From Oleispirillum naphthae (GTDB lineage Bacteria > Pseudomonadota > Alphaproteobacteria > Rhodospirillales > Rhodospirillaceae), in assembly GCA_027864655.1 (NCBI GenBank), contig JAQAZG010000002.1:186001-250000 (forward strand): 64,000 nt of DNA. The letters run 5' to 3'. The notes beneath the pieces were generated by a model. It worked only from the letters and a program-made list of their open reading frames with translations. It was not told where the DNA came from and did not search any database. The position numbers were made by a program, and so were the translations under genes. Positions 39,600 through 46,942 of this stretch are shown one piece after another (the stretch's first letter is position 1; each line of letters starts with the position of its first letter).

Positions 39600-40490
39600 A
39601 TGTCTAGATTGCGTGTATTGTGTTCCGCCACCGCTATAGCGGCGTTCGCTTTTACCGCGACGGCCCACGCCGGGCCGACGCTCGACCGCATCAAGAGCAA
39701 CAAGGCGATCTCGATCGGCTACCGCGAGGCATCGATTCCGTTCTCCTACCTCGAGACAGGCCAAAAGCCGGTTGGCTTCTCGCTGGATCTCTGTGCGGAT
39801 ATCGTCAACCGTCTGGAGTCCGATCTCGGAACCAAGCTCGCGGTCAATCTGGTGCCGGTGAACTCGTCGAACCGCATTCCCCTTATCCAGAACGGCACCG
39901 TAGACATCGAATGCGGCGGCACCTCCAGCAGCAAGAAGCGCCTAGAACAGGTGATGTTCAGCGTCTCCACCTTCGCCAGCCAGTCCGCATGGCTCGCTTT
40001 GAGCGCGAGCGGCCTGAAGTCGCCCGCGGCCCTCAAAGGCAAGGTGGTGGTGGTCACCCAGGGCTCGAACGCGGTCGGCGTGGCGCAGGAGATCTCGCGC
40101 AAGGAGAAGCTCGATCTCAACATCGCCCAGGCGAAGGATCACGCCGAATCCTTCCTGATGCTGACCTCCGGACGCGCTGCGGCGTTCCTGGAGGATGACA
40201 TCCTCCTCGCCGGTTTGAAGGCGCAGTACGCCAAGCCGGAGACCCTGGCGTTCATCCCCAGCCAGTACCCCAAGGTCTATTACGGCCTGATGTTCTCGAA
40301 GGACGATCCGGAGTTCAAAAAGACCGTCGATGGCGTTCTCTCCGGCATGATGGCCTCCGGCAAGTTCACCAAGGTTTACGATAAGTGGTTCATGTCGCCG
40401 ATTCCGCCGAAGAACATCAACCTGAACTTCCCGATGAGCGCCGCGTTGAAAGAACGGGTGGCACACCCGAGCGACGTCGTCGATTATTGA
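39600..40490 (+). CDS. ABC transporter substrate-binding protein, polar amino acid (GltI) type
   Basis: Family 3 periplasmic binding protein, 296 aa. The signal peptide is RLRVLCSATAIAAFAFTATAHA. The mature part has the family start TLDRIKSNKAISIGYREASIPFSYLETGQKPVGFSLDLCADI, then GTSSSKKRLEQVMFS and VVVTQGSNAVGVAQEI. It most resembles glutamate/aspartate-type binders (GltI), so the ligand is probably acidic or polar. First gene of a four-gene importer (binding protein, two permeases, ATPase). Confidence 0.92.
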   Translation: MSRLRVLCSATAIAAFAFTATAHAGPTLDRIKSNKAISIGYREASIPFSYLETGQKPVGFSLDLCADIVNRLESDLGTKLAVNLVPVNSSNRIPLIQNGTVDIECGGTSSSKKRLEQVMFSVSTFASQSAWLALSASGLKSPAALKGKVVVVTQGSNAVGVAQEISRKEKLDLNIAQAKDHAESFLMLTSGRAAAFLEDDILLAGLKAQYAKPETLAFIPSQYPKVYYGLMFSKDDPEFKKTVDGVLSGMMASGKFTKVYDKWFMSPIPPKNINLNFPMSAALKERVAHPSDVVDY

Positions 40491-40550
40491 TCGCTCCCAC
40501 GCGGCGCCGTGCGATCGGCGCCGCGTCATCGCAGTTTGAAGGATAACGCG

Positions 40551-41315
40551 ATGTTCGGCGTACTTTTCGAGAGGGGCTTCGATGGGCGGACCTACCTTGA
40601 ATGGCTGCTTTCAGGGCTCGGCTGGACCCTTGCCCTGGCGGTTTTCGGGTGGTGCTTCGCGTTCGCCATCGGCATTACGGTCGGCGTCGGCCGCACCGTC
40701 CGCAACCGCTTCGTCCGCGCTGTAGCACGCCTCTACGTCGAGGTTTTTCGGAACATTCCGGTGCTAGTGCAGATGTTCGTGTGGTACTTCGTGCTGCCCG
40801 AATTGCTCCCGCCGGATATCGGAAACCGGATCAAGCAATTGCCGCCGCCGTGGGGCGCGTTCTTCCCCGCCTTGATTTGCCTTTCCACCTATACCGGCGC
40901 GCGCGTCGCCGAGCAGGTGAGGACCGGCATTGAAGCCTTACCCGCGGGTCAGCGCGAGGCTGCGGCCGCGCTCGGCCTGAACGGCGTGAAAATTTACCGG
41001 TTGGTTCTCGTCCCCCAGGCGCTGCGCCTGATCATCCCGAGCCTGACCAGCGAGGTGATGGGCATCTACAAGAACACCTCGGTGGCGCTGACCATCGGCC
41101 TGCTGGAACTCACCGCCCAGGCGCGCCAGATCAGCGAGGAGACCTTCCAGACCTTCGCCGCATTCGGCGCGGCGACCCTGATCTACCTCGGCCTCGCGCT
41201 TGCCGCCTATCGCTTGATGTCGTGGCTCGACGAGGCTTTCAGAATCCCCGGGATGACGCACGACCGGATACGGCGGATCCGTCTTCGCCGCCCGGCCCGG
41301 GAGAGTACGCCATGA
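40551..41315 (+). CDS. gltJ: Polar amino acid ABC permease, GltJ type
   Basis: Permease of 254 aa with about five membrane segments. Family signs: LLSGLGWTLALAVFGWCFAFAIGITVGVGR, VEVFRNIPVLVQMFVWYFVLPELLP, and the EAA loop EALPAGQREAAAALGLNGVKIYRLVLVPQALRLIIP that contacts the ATPase. AAGGA lies before the ATG at 40551. It overlaps the next gene by four bases. Confidence 0.92.
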   Translation: MFGVLFERGFDGRTYLEWLLSGLGWTLALAVFGWCFAFAIGITVGVGRTVRNRFVRAVARLYVEVFRNIPVLVQMFVWYFVLPELLPPDIGNRIKQLPPPWGAFFPALICLSTYTGARVAEQVRTGIEALPAGQREAAAALGLNGVKIYRLVLVPQALRLIIPSLTSEVMGIYKNTSVALTIGLLELTAQARQISEETFQTFAAFGAATLIYLGLALAAYRLMSWLDEAFRIPGMTHDRIRRIRLRRPARESTP

Positions 41316-42004
41316 ACGGTCTCGACTTCGGTATCGTCTACGAAAGCCTGCCCTATCTGATGCAGGGGCTGCGCTTTTCGCTGCTGTTGACCGTCTGCGC
41401 GTTCGCTACCGGAATGGCCCTCGGTATCGGACTAGCGCTGGTGCAGCACCTCGAAATCCCCGTGGCAGCGCAGCTCGCGCGCGGTTACGTCGCCTTGATT
41501 CGCTCCGTCCCGTTGATCCTTGTGCTGTTCTGGTTCTTCTTTCTCGTCCCCTTGGTTGTCGGTGCACTGGTGAACGGCGGGCGCCCGGTGCCGATCGGTG
41601 GCGTGTGGACCGCGTTCATCACCTTCTCGATGTTCGAGGCGGCCTATTACTCCGAAATCATCCGGGTCGGCCTGCGCTCCCTGGGGCGCGGCCAATACGA
41701 GGCGGCTAAGGCGCTTTCGCTCTCGACTTACAAGACCTACCGCTACGTGATCCTGCCTCAGGTGGTGCGGATCGCTAGCCCGATCATTCTCAGCCAGACG
41801 ATCATTCTGTTTCAGGACACATCGCTCGTCTACGTCCTCTCCCTTACGGATCTGGTCGGCGCGGCATCGAAGATCGCACAGCTCAACGGGCGGCTCGTCG
41901 AGATGTATCTGACGGTGGCGGCGATCTATCTGGCGATCTGCTGTGCCGCTTCGCAACTGGTCGCTTGGTTGCGTCGCAGCCACCAAGCGGCGATCAACCG
42001 GTAG
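41312..42004 (+). CDS. gltK: Polar amino acid ABC permease, GltK type
   Basis: Second permease, 230 aa. Features: YLMQGLRFSLLLTVCAFATGMALGIGLALVQ, RSVPLILVLFWFFFLVP, EAAYYSEIIRVGLRSLGRGQYEAAKALSLSTYKTYRYVILPQ with the ATPase-contact loop, and QDTSLVYVLSLTDL. It starts inside the stop of the preceding permease gene (ATGA), as in the gltJ-gltK pairs of known operons. Confidence 0.93.
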   Translation: MNGLDFGIVYESLPYLMQGLRFSLLLTVCAFATGMALGIGLALVQHLEIPVAAQLARGYVALIRSVPLILVLFWFFFLVPLVVGALVNGGRPVPIGGVWTAFITFSMFEAAYYSEIIRVGLRSLGRGQYEAAKALSLSTYKTYRYVILPQVVRIASPIILSQTIILFQDTSLVYVLSLTDLVGAASKIAQLNGRLVEMYLTVAAIYLAICCAASQLVAWLRRSHQAAINR

Positions 42005-42023
42005 CCGGGAAAAGGAGATGCGT

Positions 42024-42797
42024 ATGAATCCCGTTCCTTCTGGGCTTCCCGGCGAGGCTTCGCACGAAAAAGTGATCGAGTTGGATGCGGTGTGCAAAAA
42101 TTACGGCCGGTTCCGCGCCCTCGACGGCATCGATCTCGACGTCCGCAGGGGAGAGCGGATCATCATTTGCGGTCCTTCCGGTTCGGGCAAGTCCACGCTA
42201 ATCCGCTGCATCAACCGGATCGAGACGCATGACGAAGGGCGCATCATCGTCAACGGCCAGATCCTGACCGAGCAGTTGAAAGACATCGCCACGGTGCGCC
42301 GCGACGTCGGCATGGTTTTCCAGAGTTTCAACCTGTTTCCGCATCTGACCATTCTCGAGAACTGCATGCTGGCACCTGTACAAGCCCGCGGTATCACCAA
42401 GGCGGAGGCGCGTGAAATCGCGATGCATTTCCTCTCCAAAGTCCATATTCCCGATCAGGTGCACAAGTATCCGGGACAGCTTTCGGGCGGGCAGCAACAG
42501 CGCGTCGCTATTGCGCGGGCGTTGTGCATGAAGCCGCAGATCATGTTGTTCGATGAGCCGACCTCCGCCCTCGATCCGGAGATGGTTAAGGAAGTTCTGG
42601 ACACGATGGTGCAACTAGCCGCGGAGGGAATGACCATGCTCTGCGTCACGCACGAGATGGGCTTCGCGCGCGAGGTCGCCGACCGGGTAGTGTTCATGGA
42701 CAAGGGCACCGTCGTTGAATGCGCTGCGCCGTCCACGTTCTTTACGGCCCCCCAAAGCGAACGGGCGCAGGATTTCCTGAACCAGATCATCCACTGA
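42024..42797 (+). CDS. gltL: Polar amino acid ABC transporter ATP-binding protein, GltL type
   Basis: ATPase of 257 aa. Walker A is GPSGSGKST, the Q-loop is GMVFQSFNLFPHLTILEN, the signature is YPGQLSGGQQQRVAIARAL, Walker B is IMLFDEPTSALDPEM, and the switch is CVTHEMGFAREVADRVVFMDKG, all of the GlnQ/GltL type. AAAGGAG precedes; of two in-frame ATGs (42018, 42024) the second has the better spacing. Last gene of the block; an IS remnant follows within about 50 bp. Confidence 0.94.
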   Translation: MNPVPSGLPGEASHEKVIELDAVCKNYGRFRALDGIDLDVRRGERIIICGPSGSGKSTLIRCINRIETHDEGRIIVNGQILTEQLKDIATVRRDVGMVFQSFNLFPHLTILENCMLAPVQARGITKAEAREIAMHFLSKVHIPDQVHKYPGQLSGGQQQRVAIARALCMKPQIMLFDEPTSALDPEMVKEVLDTMVQLAAEGMTMLCVTHEMGFAREVADRVVFMDKGTVVECAAPSTFFTAPQSERAQDFLNQIIH

Positions 42798-42841
42798 AGC
42801 CGCGGAGACGCTGTGACCTGAGTTGGGGGTTTTTACCCACC

Positions 42842-43023
42842 TAGGTTCTGTACCCATAAAGGGGATTCTCCTGGCGGGCGGACTGTGATTCAAATTTCCT
42901 AGCAATAGGGAGTTTGATCATGGCCCGCTTTAATCTCACTGACGCCGGATGGTCGATCATTTCGCCGCTGCTGCCGAACAAGCCGCGCGGCGTACCGCGC
43001 CAGGACGACCGGCGCGTACTCAA
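42842..43023 (+). mobile_element. IS5-family insertion sequence remnant
   Basis: Left end and start of a transposase gene only. The ATG at 42920 opens MARFNLTDAGWSIISPLLPN followed by KPRGVPRQDDRRVLN, which is the conserved N-terminus of IS5-family (IS427-like) transposases. Identity stops abruptly at about 43023, where transposases continue towards GAPWRDLP. The catalytic DDE domain is absent, so it cannot move by itself. The left terminal inverted repeat probably lies near 42842-42860, but I could not match it to a right end. Confidence 0.8.
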
Positions 43024-43071
43024 TGACCTGCCCTGGAACTTTCAGCCGGATGAAAGTTCCAGGGCAGGTCA
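43024..43071. repeat. Perfect 20-bp inverted repeat at the IS-gene junction
   Basis: TGACCTGCCCTGGAACTTTC (43024-43043) is the exact reverse complement of 43052-43071, with an eight-base loop. The right arm is coding sequence of the next gene (codons for MKVPGQVK); the left arm is an inverted copy of it, abutting the transposase remnant. It would fold into a cruciform or RNA hairpin. Confidence 0.95.
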
Positions 43072-43616
43072 AGGTGTACCTTTACGACGGTGGGGAAGGC
43101 TGTGCCGAAACGCCGTGCCGCCGCGACGAGTTCCTCGTTCCCGGCAACGAGTTGGTGGCTTCCCATGTGACCGACGGCTGGGTCTGCGCCTTTTACGTTG
43201 CCCCGGATATGGCAAAGAACGGTCGTGTCGCCAGGCAAAGCGTCGGCTGGGTTGCAGCGCAATCCTTGGATATCGGGGAGCCGATTCGTAGCACCACATT
43301 GCAGAACTGGTTCGGTAAATGGTCCTACAGAACCAAGTGGGTCGATGAGAATGCCGATATCGAATTGCGGGCAGGGAAGGTCGCCGGCAGCCTTGCTGCG
43401 ACAGGATATGCTCTCGGATATGGTGGAAATGTTCCCCATACAGGCTCATTCGAAGCGTCCGCCTCTCCCAAAGGGAACAGGATTCTTTTCAAGTACAAAG
43501 GAGGATGCCAGATTCACATAATATTGGTTGGGGACTGGCTGGTCGCAGGCGATAACCTGAAGTGCGGGGGCATGAACGTCACGTTCGGTGGACTCTATAG
43601 GCGGGTTCCAGAGTGA
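43050..43616 (+). CDS. Hypothetical protein, probably truncated at its N-terminus
   Basis: Not assigned. 188 aa from the ATG at 43050, which lies inside the palindrome loop; open frame extends to 43023 but then reads the inverted copy. Features: a beta-rich, Cys-containing N-terminal half (VYLYDGGEGCAETPCRRDEF...VGWVAAQSL, SH3-like in look) and a C-terminal half ending CQIHIILVGDWLVAGDNLKCGGMNVTFGGLYRR, with four cysteines that could form disulfides. This suggests a secreted protein whose signal peptide was cut off by the IS event. Base composition is lower in G+C than the flanks. It may be a pseudogene. Confidence 0.55.
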   Translation: MKVPGQVKVYLYDGGEGCAETPCRRDEFLVPGNELVASHVTDGWVCAFYVAPDMAKNGRVARQSVGWVAAQSLDIGEPIRSTTLQNWFGKWSYRTKWVDENADIELRAGKVAGSLAATGYALGYGGNVPHTGSFEASASPKGNRILFKYKGGCQIHIILVGDWLVAGDNLKCGGMNVTFGGLYRRVPE

Positions 43617-43879
43617 TTGTGTCGAAGGGCCGGTCACCCCTAGCCTCATCGGCCCGGGGAGTTGATGTTATGAGCCGAGAAAGCATGAAAATTCCCTGTT
43701 CTGTCGGATCGGTTCCCTGTTTTCCCGAATAGGGAGATACTCCCGAAAGTGAGCGGGGCCGTGGTGTTACGAGCCCATATCGTGGTCTGCTGAGCGGGGT
43801 GGCTGGCCCATTCCCTGTATTTTTCCCTGTTTGCAGGGAAAGGAATGCGGAGACGGGTTCGCTGCGGACTGGGTGCACA

Positions 43880-43922
43880 GCCAATGAAAAAGGCCTCCCA
43901 TAGGGAGGCCTTTTTCATTGGC
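43880..43922. terminator. Perfect 20-bp-stem terminator-like hairpin
   Basis: GCCAATGAAAAAGGCCTCCC (43880-43899), loop ATA, and its exact reverse complement (43903-43922). The inner AAAAAGGCCTCCC/GGGAGGCCTTTTT part is a classic bidirectional factor-independent terminator. Confidence 0.85.
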
Positions 43923-43964
43923 TTGAGGAACAGTGGCAAGAACCTCCGGTTCGATACGGCAGGA

Positions 43965-43991
43965 CGAAAACATGCCATGAGCATGTTTTCG
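43965..43991. terminator. Hairpin downstream of the cyclase gene
   Basis: CGAAAACATG (43965-43974) and CATGTTTTCG (43982-43991) with a seven-base loop, 37 bp after the stop of the minus-strand cyclase gene. It probably ends that transcript; the stem is only 10 bp and A+T-rich. Confidence 0.55.
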
Positions 43992-44028
43992 CCAATCCTC
44001 GTCCTCCACGTCCAAGCCCTCCACCGCG

Positions 44029-45429
44029 TCATCCCGTCGTCTGCGCCAGCGCCTTCAGCACGTGGTTGGCGAAGTGCTTGTCGATGCGGGTGCTGTGGCT
44101 GATCAGCCAGTCGTAGAGGAACAGGTTGATGTGGAAGAGGGCGAGCAGCTTGTCCTCCGGATGCGACAGGATTTTCCGTTTGGCAGTGGTGAAGCCGCGG
44201 ATGAAGGCCTCGTGCTCCTGGATGTGTTCCTGCAGGAAGGGGTAGTCGTAACGCCGCATGTATTCCTCCTCGGTGGAGAAATGCTCGACGCTGTACGCAC
44301 CGAGGAAGGCGAACACCTCTTCCGTTGCCGCCGTGTCGTTGCCCTGGATGGCGGCGGAGAGCTTGTTGATGTTGTCGAGGAGTCCGTGGTGCTGCCGGTC
44401 CACATCGGCGATACCGGTCTCGTAGGCGGAGCACCATTCCAGGCGGTTGTGGAATTCGTGGGGGCCTTCGAGCACGCCGGTCTCGATGCAGGTGAGGCAG
44501 CGCTTCAGGTAGATATCCGCCACCGGGTCGAGATCGGTCTTTTCCCGGCACAGGTGGAACAGCGGTAGGGCCAGATCGGCCTCGCCCAGGTGGTAGTAGG
44601 CGACCGCCTTTTCGAAGATGTCGAGGGTGGAGAGCTTGGCCTCGGCGGTGGCGCGTTCGTCGCCGTCGAAGACCTCGTAGACGGAGATCGGTCGCAGGCG
44701 GCCCTTCACCACCACTCGGTCGATGAAGCGGATAAGGTGTTTCCCGGCGCCGTCGAGGCAGGCCAGCGTGTCCTCGCTGATCAGGATGCCGACATGATAC
44801 TGCTTGGTCAGGGATTCGAGGCGCGAGGCGACGTTGACCGCGTCGCCGATGATCGTCGCCTCCATGCGGCCCATGTGGCCGATAACGCCCAGGGTGGTCA
44901 GCCCGGTGTTGAGGCCGATCCCCATGGCGATCGGTTCCTGCCCCGCATTGCGGCGTTGCCCGTTGAGGTGGGAGAGGGCGTCGCGCATCGCGAAGGCGGC
45001 TTCGAGCGCATGGGCCGCCCGCTCGGGGAAGAAGGCCATCACCGCATCGCCGATGAACTTGTCGATGATGCCGCCGTGCGTCTGCACTGCGGGTTCCATG
45101 AGGGCGAGATAGCCGTTGATGAACTCGAAGGTCTGGTGGGAGGTCATCGCCTCGGACAGCGTGGTGAAGTTGCGGATGTCCGAGAACATGATGGTGATCT
45201 TTTTCTCGATCTCATGGCCCAGGCGGACGTCGAGAATGTCTTCCGTGCCGAGGATATGGAGGAACCCCTTCGGCACGAAGTGGCCGTAGGCCTCCTGGGT
45301 TTGCCGCAGCAGGTAGAGGGTGCGGCGGTGCTCCGAACGCAGGTTCAGGAGCTCCTCGTTGGAGATGACGACGGTGTCCGCCGCCGGGGCGGCGGAGGGG
45401 CGGGGCGCGTCGGGGGAGAGATCTTCCAT
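44029..45429 (-). CDS. Class III nucleotide cyclase fused to a bacteriohemerythrin domain
   Basis: Cytoplasmic protein of about 466 aa. The cyclase domain (about residues 75-255) has both metal Asp residues (D84 in FSDIRNFTTL, D128 in KFIGDAVMAFF), Lys124, and D196 in IIGDAVNVASRLES; the Lys-Asp pair fits adenylate cyclase. A helical linker (about 260-330) follows. The C-terminal hemerythrin (about 335-460) keeps the di-iron ligands: DxQHH near 347, H383/E387 in VEHFSTEEEY, H402 and H406, and H445/D450 in WLISHSTRIDKHF. This suggests cAMP output controlled by oxygen, NO or redox, which is inference. The start (MEDLSPDAP) is chosen for domain fit; the frame is open to 45567. No signalling partner lies next to it. 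Confidence 0.87.
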   Translation of the reverse strand: MEDLSPDAPRPSAAPAADTVVISNEELLNLRSEHRRTLYLLRQTQEAYGHFVPKGFLHILGTEDILDVRLGHEIEKKITIMFSDIRNFTTLSEAMTSHQTFEFINGYLALMEPAVQTHGGIIDKFIGDAVMAFFPERAAHALEAAFAMRDALSHLNGQRRNAGQEPIAMGIGLNTGLTTLGVIGHMGRMEATIIGDAVNVASRLESLTKQYHVGILISEDTLACLDGAGKHLIRFIDRVVVKGRLRPISVYEVFDGDERATAEAKLSTLDIFEKAVAYYHLGEADLALPLFHLCREKTDLDPVADIYLKRCLTCIETGVLEGPHEFHNRLEWCSAYETGIADVDRQHHGLLDNINKLSAAIQGNDTAATEEVFAFLGAYSVEHFSTEEEYMRRYDYPFLQEHIQEHEAFIRGFTTAKRKILSHPEDKLLALFHINLFLYDWLISHSTRIDKHFANHVLKALAQTTG

Positions 45430-45648
45430 ACCGTTGTCATCCGGTCGCTGGGGCTCCGAGGCGAAACGCGGAAACCGCAAGTCGAGGTATCGCCGCATGA
45501 AAATGCAGGTGGTCCTCCCGGTATTGATTTGCAAGGCGAAAAGCGCGGAAAGCATACGGCTCGGCATACCGTGGTATGTCGAGTTTCAACTTGGTATTAT
45601 TCAAAATTTTGTTGTGGGGAACTTCGCGGTTTTCTTGCCGCTTCCGCC

Positions 45649-45945
45649 CTACTTCTTCCCCGCGGCGGCGAGGTGGTGGTGGATCACCTCGGTGATCACG
45701 AAGTTGAGGAACTTCTCGGCGAATTCCGGGTCGAGGTCCGCCTCGTGCGCCAGCGCGCGCAGGCGCGCGATCTGTTCCTTCTCCCGCCCCGGATCGGAGG
45801 CGGGGAGCGCGTGCTCCGCCTTCAGCGCGCCCACCCGCTTGGTGCACTTGAAACGCTCGGAGAGCAGGTAGATCAGCGCCGCGTCGATGTTGTCGATGCT
45901 GGCGCGCAGGCGCTTGAGTTCGGGCAGGATCGGGTCGGAGGTCAT
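45649..45945 (-). CDS. aroQ: Chorismate mutase (AroQ type)
   Basis: Converts chorismate to prephenate for phenylalanine and tyrosine synthesis. The protein has 98 aa, a stand-alone AroQ domain. The three-helix pattern is clear: LKRLRASIDNIDAALIYLLSERFKCTKRVGALKAEHALPASDPGREKEQIARL, with Arg, Lys, Asp-Pro-x-Arg-Glu in the usual active-site places. The ATG at 45945 follows CCTCCGAC. No periplasmic signal is seen, so it acts in the cytoplasm. It is upstream of and same-strand with the cyclase, but 219 bp separate them. Confidence 0.92.
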   Translation of the reverse strand: MTSDPILPELKRLRASIDNIDAALIYLLSERFKCTKRVGALKAEHALPASDPGREKEQIARLRALAHEADLDPEFAEKFLNFVITEVIHHHLAAAGKK

Positions 45946-46025
45946 GGGGCGTTGCGTCCGTCGGCGGTGAAACAGCCTCCGAATGTCCGGCCTCGCGGCC
46001 CCGGTTGCAAGCGTTTTTCCGCGCC

Positions 46026-46670
46026 TTACGGGTGAAGCGGGTTGCCGCCGGAGGCCCCGAGCAGCGACATGAACTCCTTGCGCGTCGTCGGGTTGGAGCG
46101 GAACACGCCGAGCATGTGGCTGGTGATCATCGAAACTCCGGGCTTGTGCACGCCGCGGGTGGTCATGCACTGGTGGCTCGCCTCGATCACCACGGCGACG
46201 CCCATGGGCTCCAGCACGTCGTTGATCGTGCTGGCGATCTGCACCGTCAGCTTTTCCTGAATTTGCAGGCGCTTGGCATAGGCCTCGACGACGCGGGCGA
46301 GCTTGCTGATGCCGACGACGCGGCGGTGCGGCATGTAGGCCACATGCGCCCGGCCGATGATCGGCACCATGTGGTGCTCGCAATAGCTCTCGACGCGGAT
46401 GTCGCGCAGCACCACCATCTCGTCGTAGCCCTCCACCTCCTCGAAGGTGCGGCGGAGATAGGCCTCCGGGTCGGTGGCGTAGCCCGCGAAGAATTCCTCG
46501 TAGGCGCGGGCGACGCGCGCCGGGGTGTCCACCAGGCCCTCGCGCGACGGGTCGTCGCCCGCCCAGCGCAGGAGCGTGCGCACAGCCTCTTCGGCTTCCT
46601 CGCGGCTGGGGCGGGTGGGGGCGGCGTTGGCGGCGGGGGCGGGGGTGGATGTCGGCACGGGCTTGTTCAC
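46026..46670 (-). CDS. folE: GTP cyclohydrolase I
   Basis: Makes 7,8-dihydroneopterin triphosphate from GTP, first step to folate and, through QueD, to queuosine. The protein has 214 aa. Zinc ligands are C97 and H100 in [10 protein letters not shown] and C168 in [10 protein letters not shown]. Other family stretches are [42 protein letters not shown] and [10 protein letters not shown] Pro/Ala-rich N-terminal extension of about 25 residues is not part of the enzyme core. queF, another queuosine gene, lies 7 kb away. Confidence 0.96.
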   Translation of the reverse strand: MNKPVPTSTPAPAANAAPTRPSREEAEEAVRTLLRWAGDDPSREGLVDTPARVARAYEEFFAGYATDPEAYLRRTFEEVEGYDEMVVLRDIRVESYCEHHMVPIIGRAHVAYMPHRRVVGISKLARVVEAYAKRLQIQEKLTVQIASTINDVLEPMGVAVVIEASHQCMTTRGVHKPGVSMITSHMLGVFRSNPTTRKEFMSLLGASGGNPLHP

Positions 46671-46834
46671 GGGAGGTCTCCTCGGTCTTTTCCGCCCTAG
46701 GATGTTGGCCTTTGACGCTGCGGATGCAACCCGGAATTTCCGGATACGGCGATCGGGGAATTGCCCCCTTGCCAGGAAAAACCGCCTAGCCTAATATCCG
46801 GCCTCCAAGCCAGCCGTGCCGCGCACGGCCGGAT

Positions 46835-46908
46835 GCGGGTGTAGCTCAATGGCAGAGCAGAAGCTTCCCAAGCTTACGACGAGGGTTCGATTCCCTTCAC
46901 CCGCTCCA
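46835..46908 (+). tRNA. tRNA-Gly (anticodon CCC)
   Basis: Acceptor stem GCGGGTG (46835-46841) pairs with CACCCGC (46898-46904), followed by TCCA. D arm GTAGCTCAATGGCAGAGC, anticodon loop TTCCCAA giving CCC, T arm GGGTTCGATTCCC. Fits a standard glycine tRNA with encoded CCA. Confidence 0.95.
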
Positions 46909-46942
46909 ATTTTTCCAATGCATTCGGGATGATGAAGCGCCT

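Larger units (their letters stand above)
43617..44028. other. Gene-free scar region with repeated TTCCCTGT motifs
   Basis: No gene is supported here. TTCCCTGT occurs four times (near 43694, 43711, 43812 and 43827), the last followed by its partial inverse GCAGGGAAA. Such runs look like eroded ends of mobile elements. Two perfect hairpins lie at 43880-43922 and 43965-43991. It separates the catabolic block from core genes. Confidence 0.5.

Noticed and set aside
43620-43991. CRISPR-like array in the motif-rich gap
   Set aside because: The repeated unit is only about 8 bp, spacing is irregular, and there are no cas genes.
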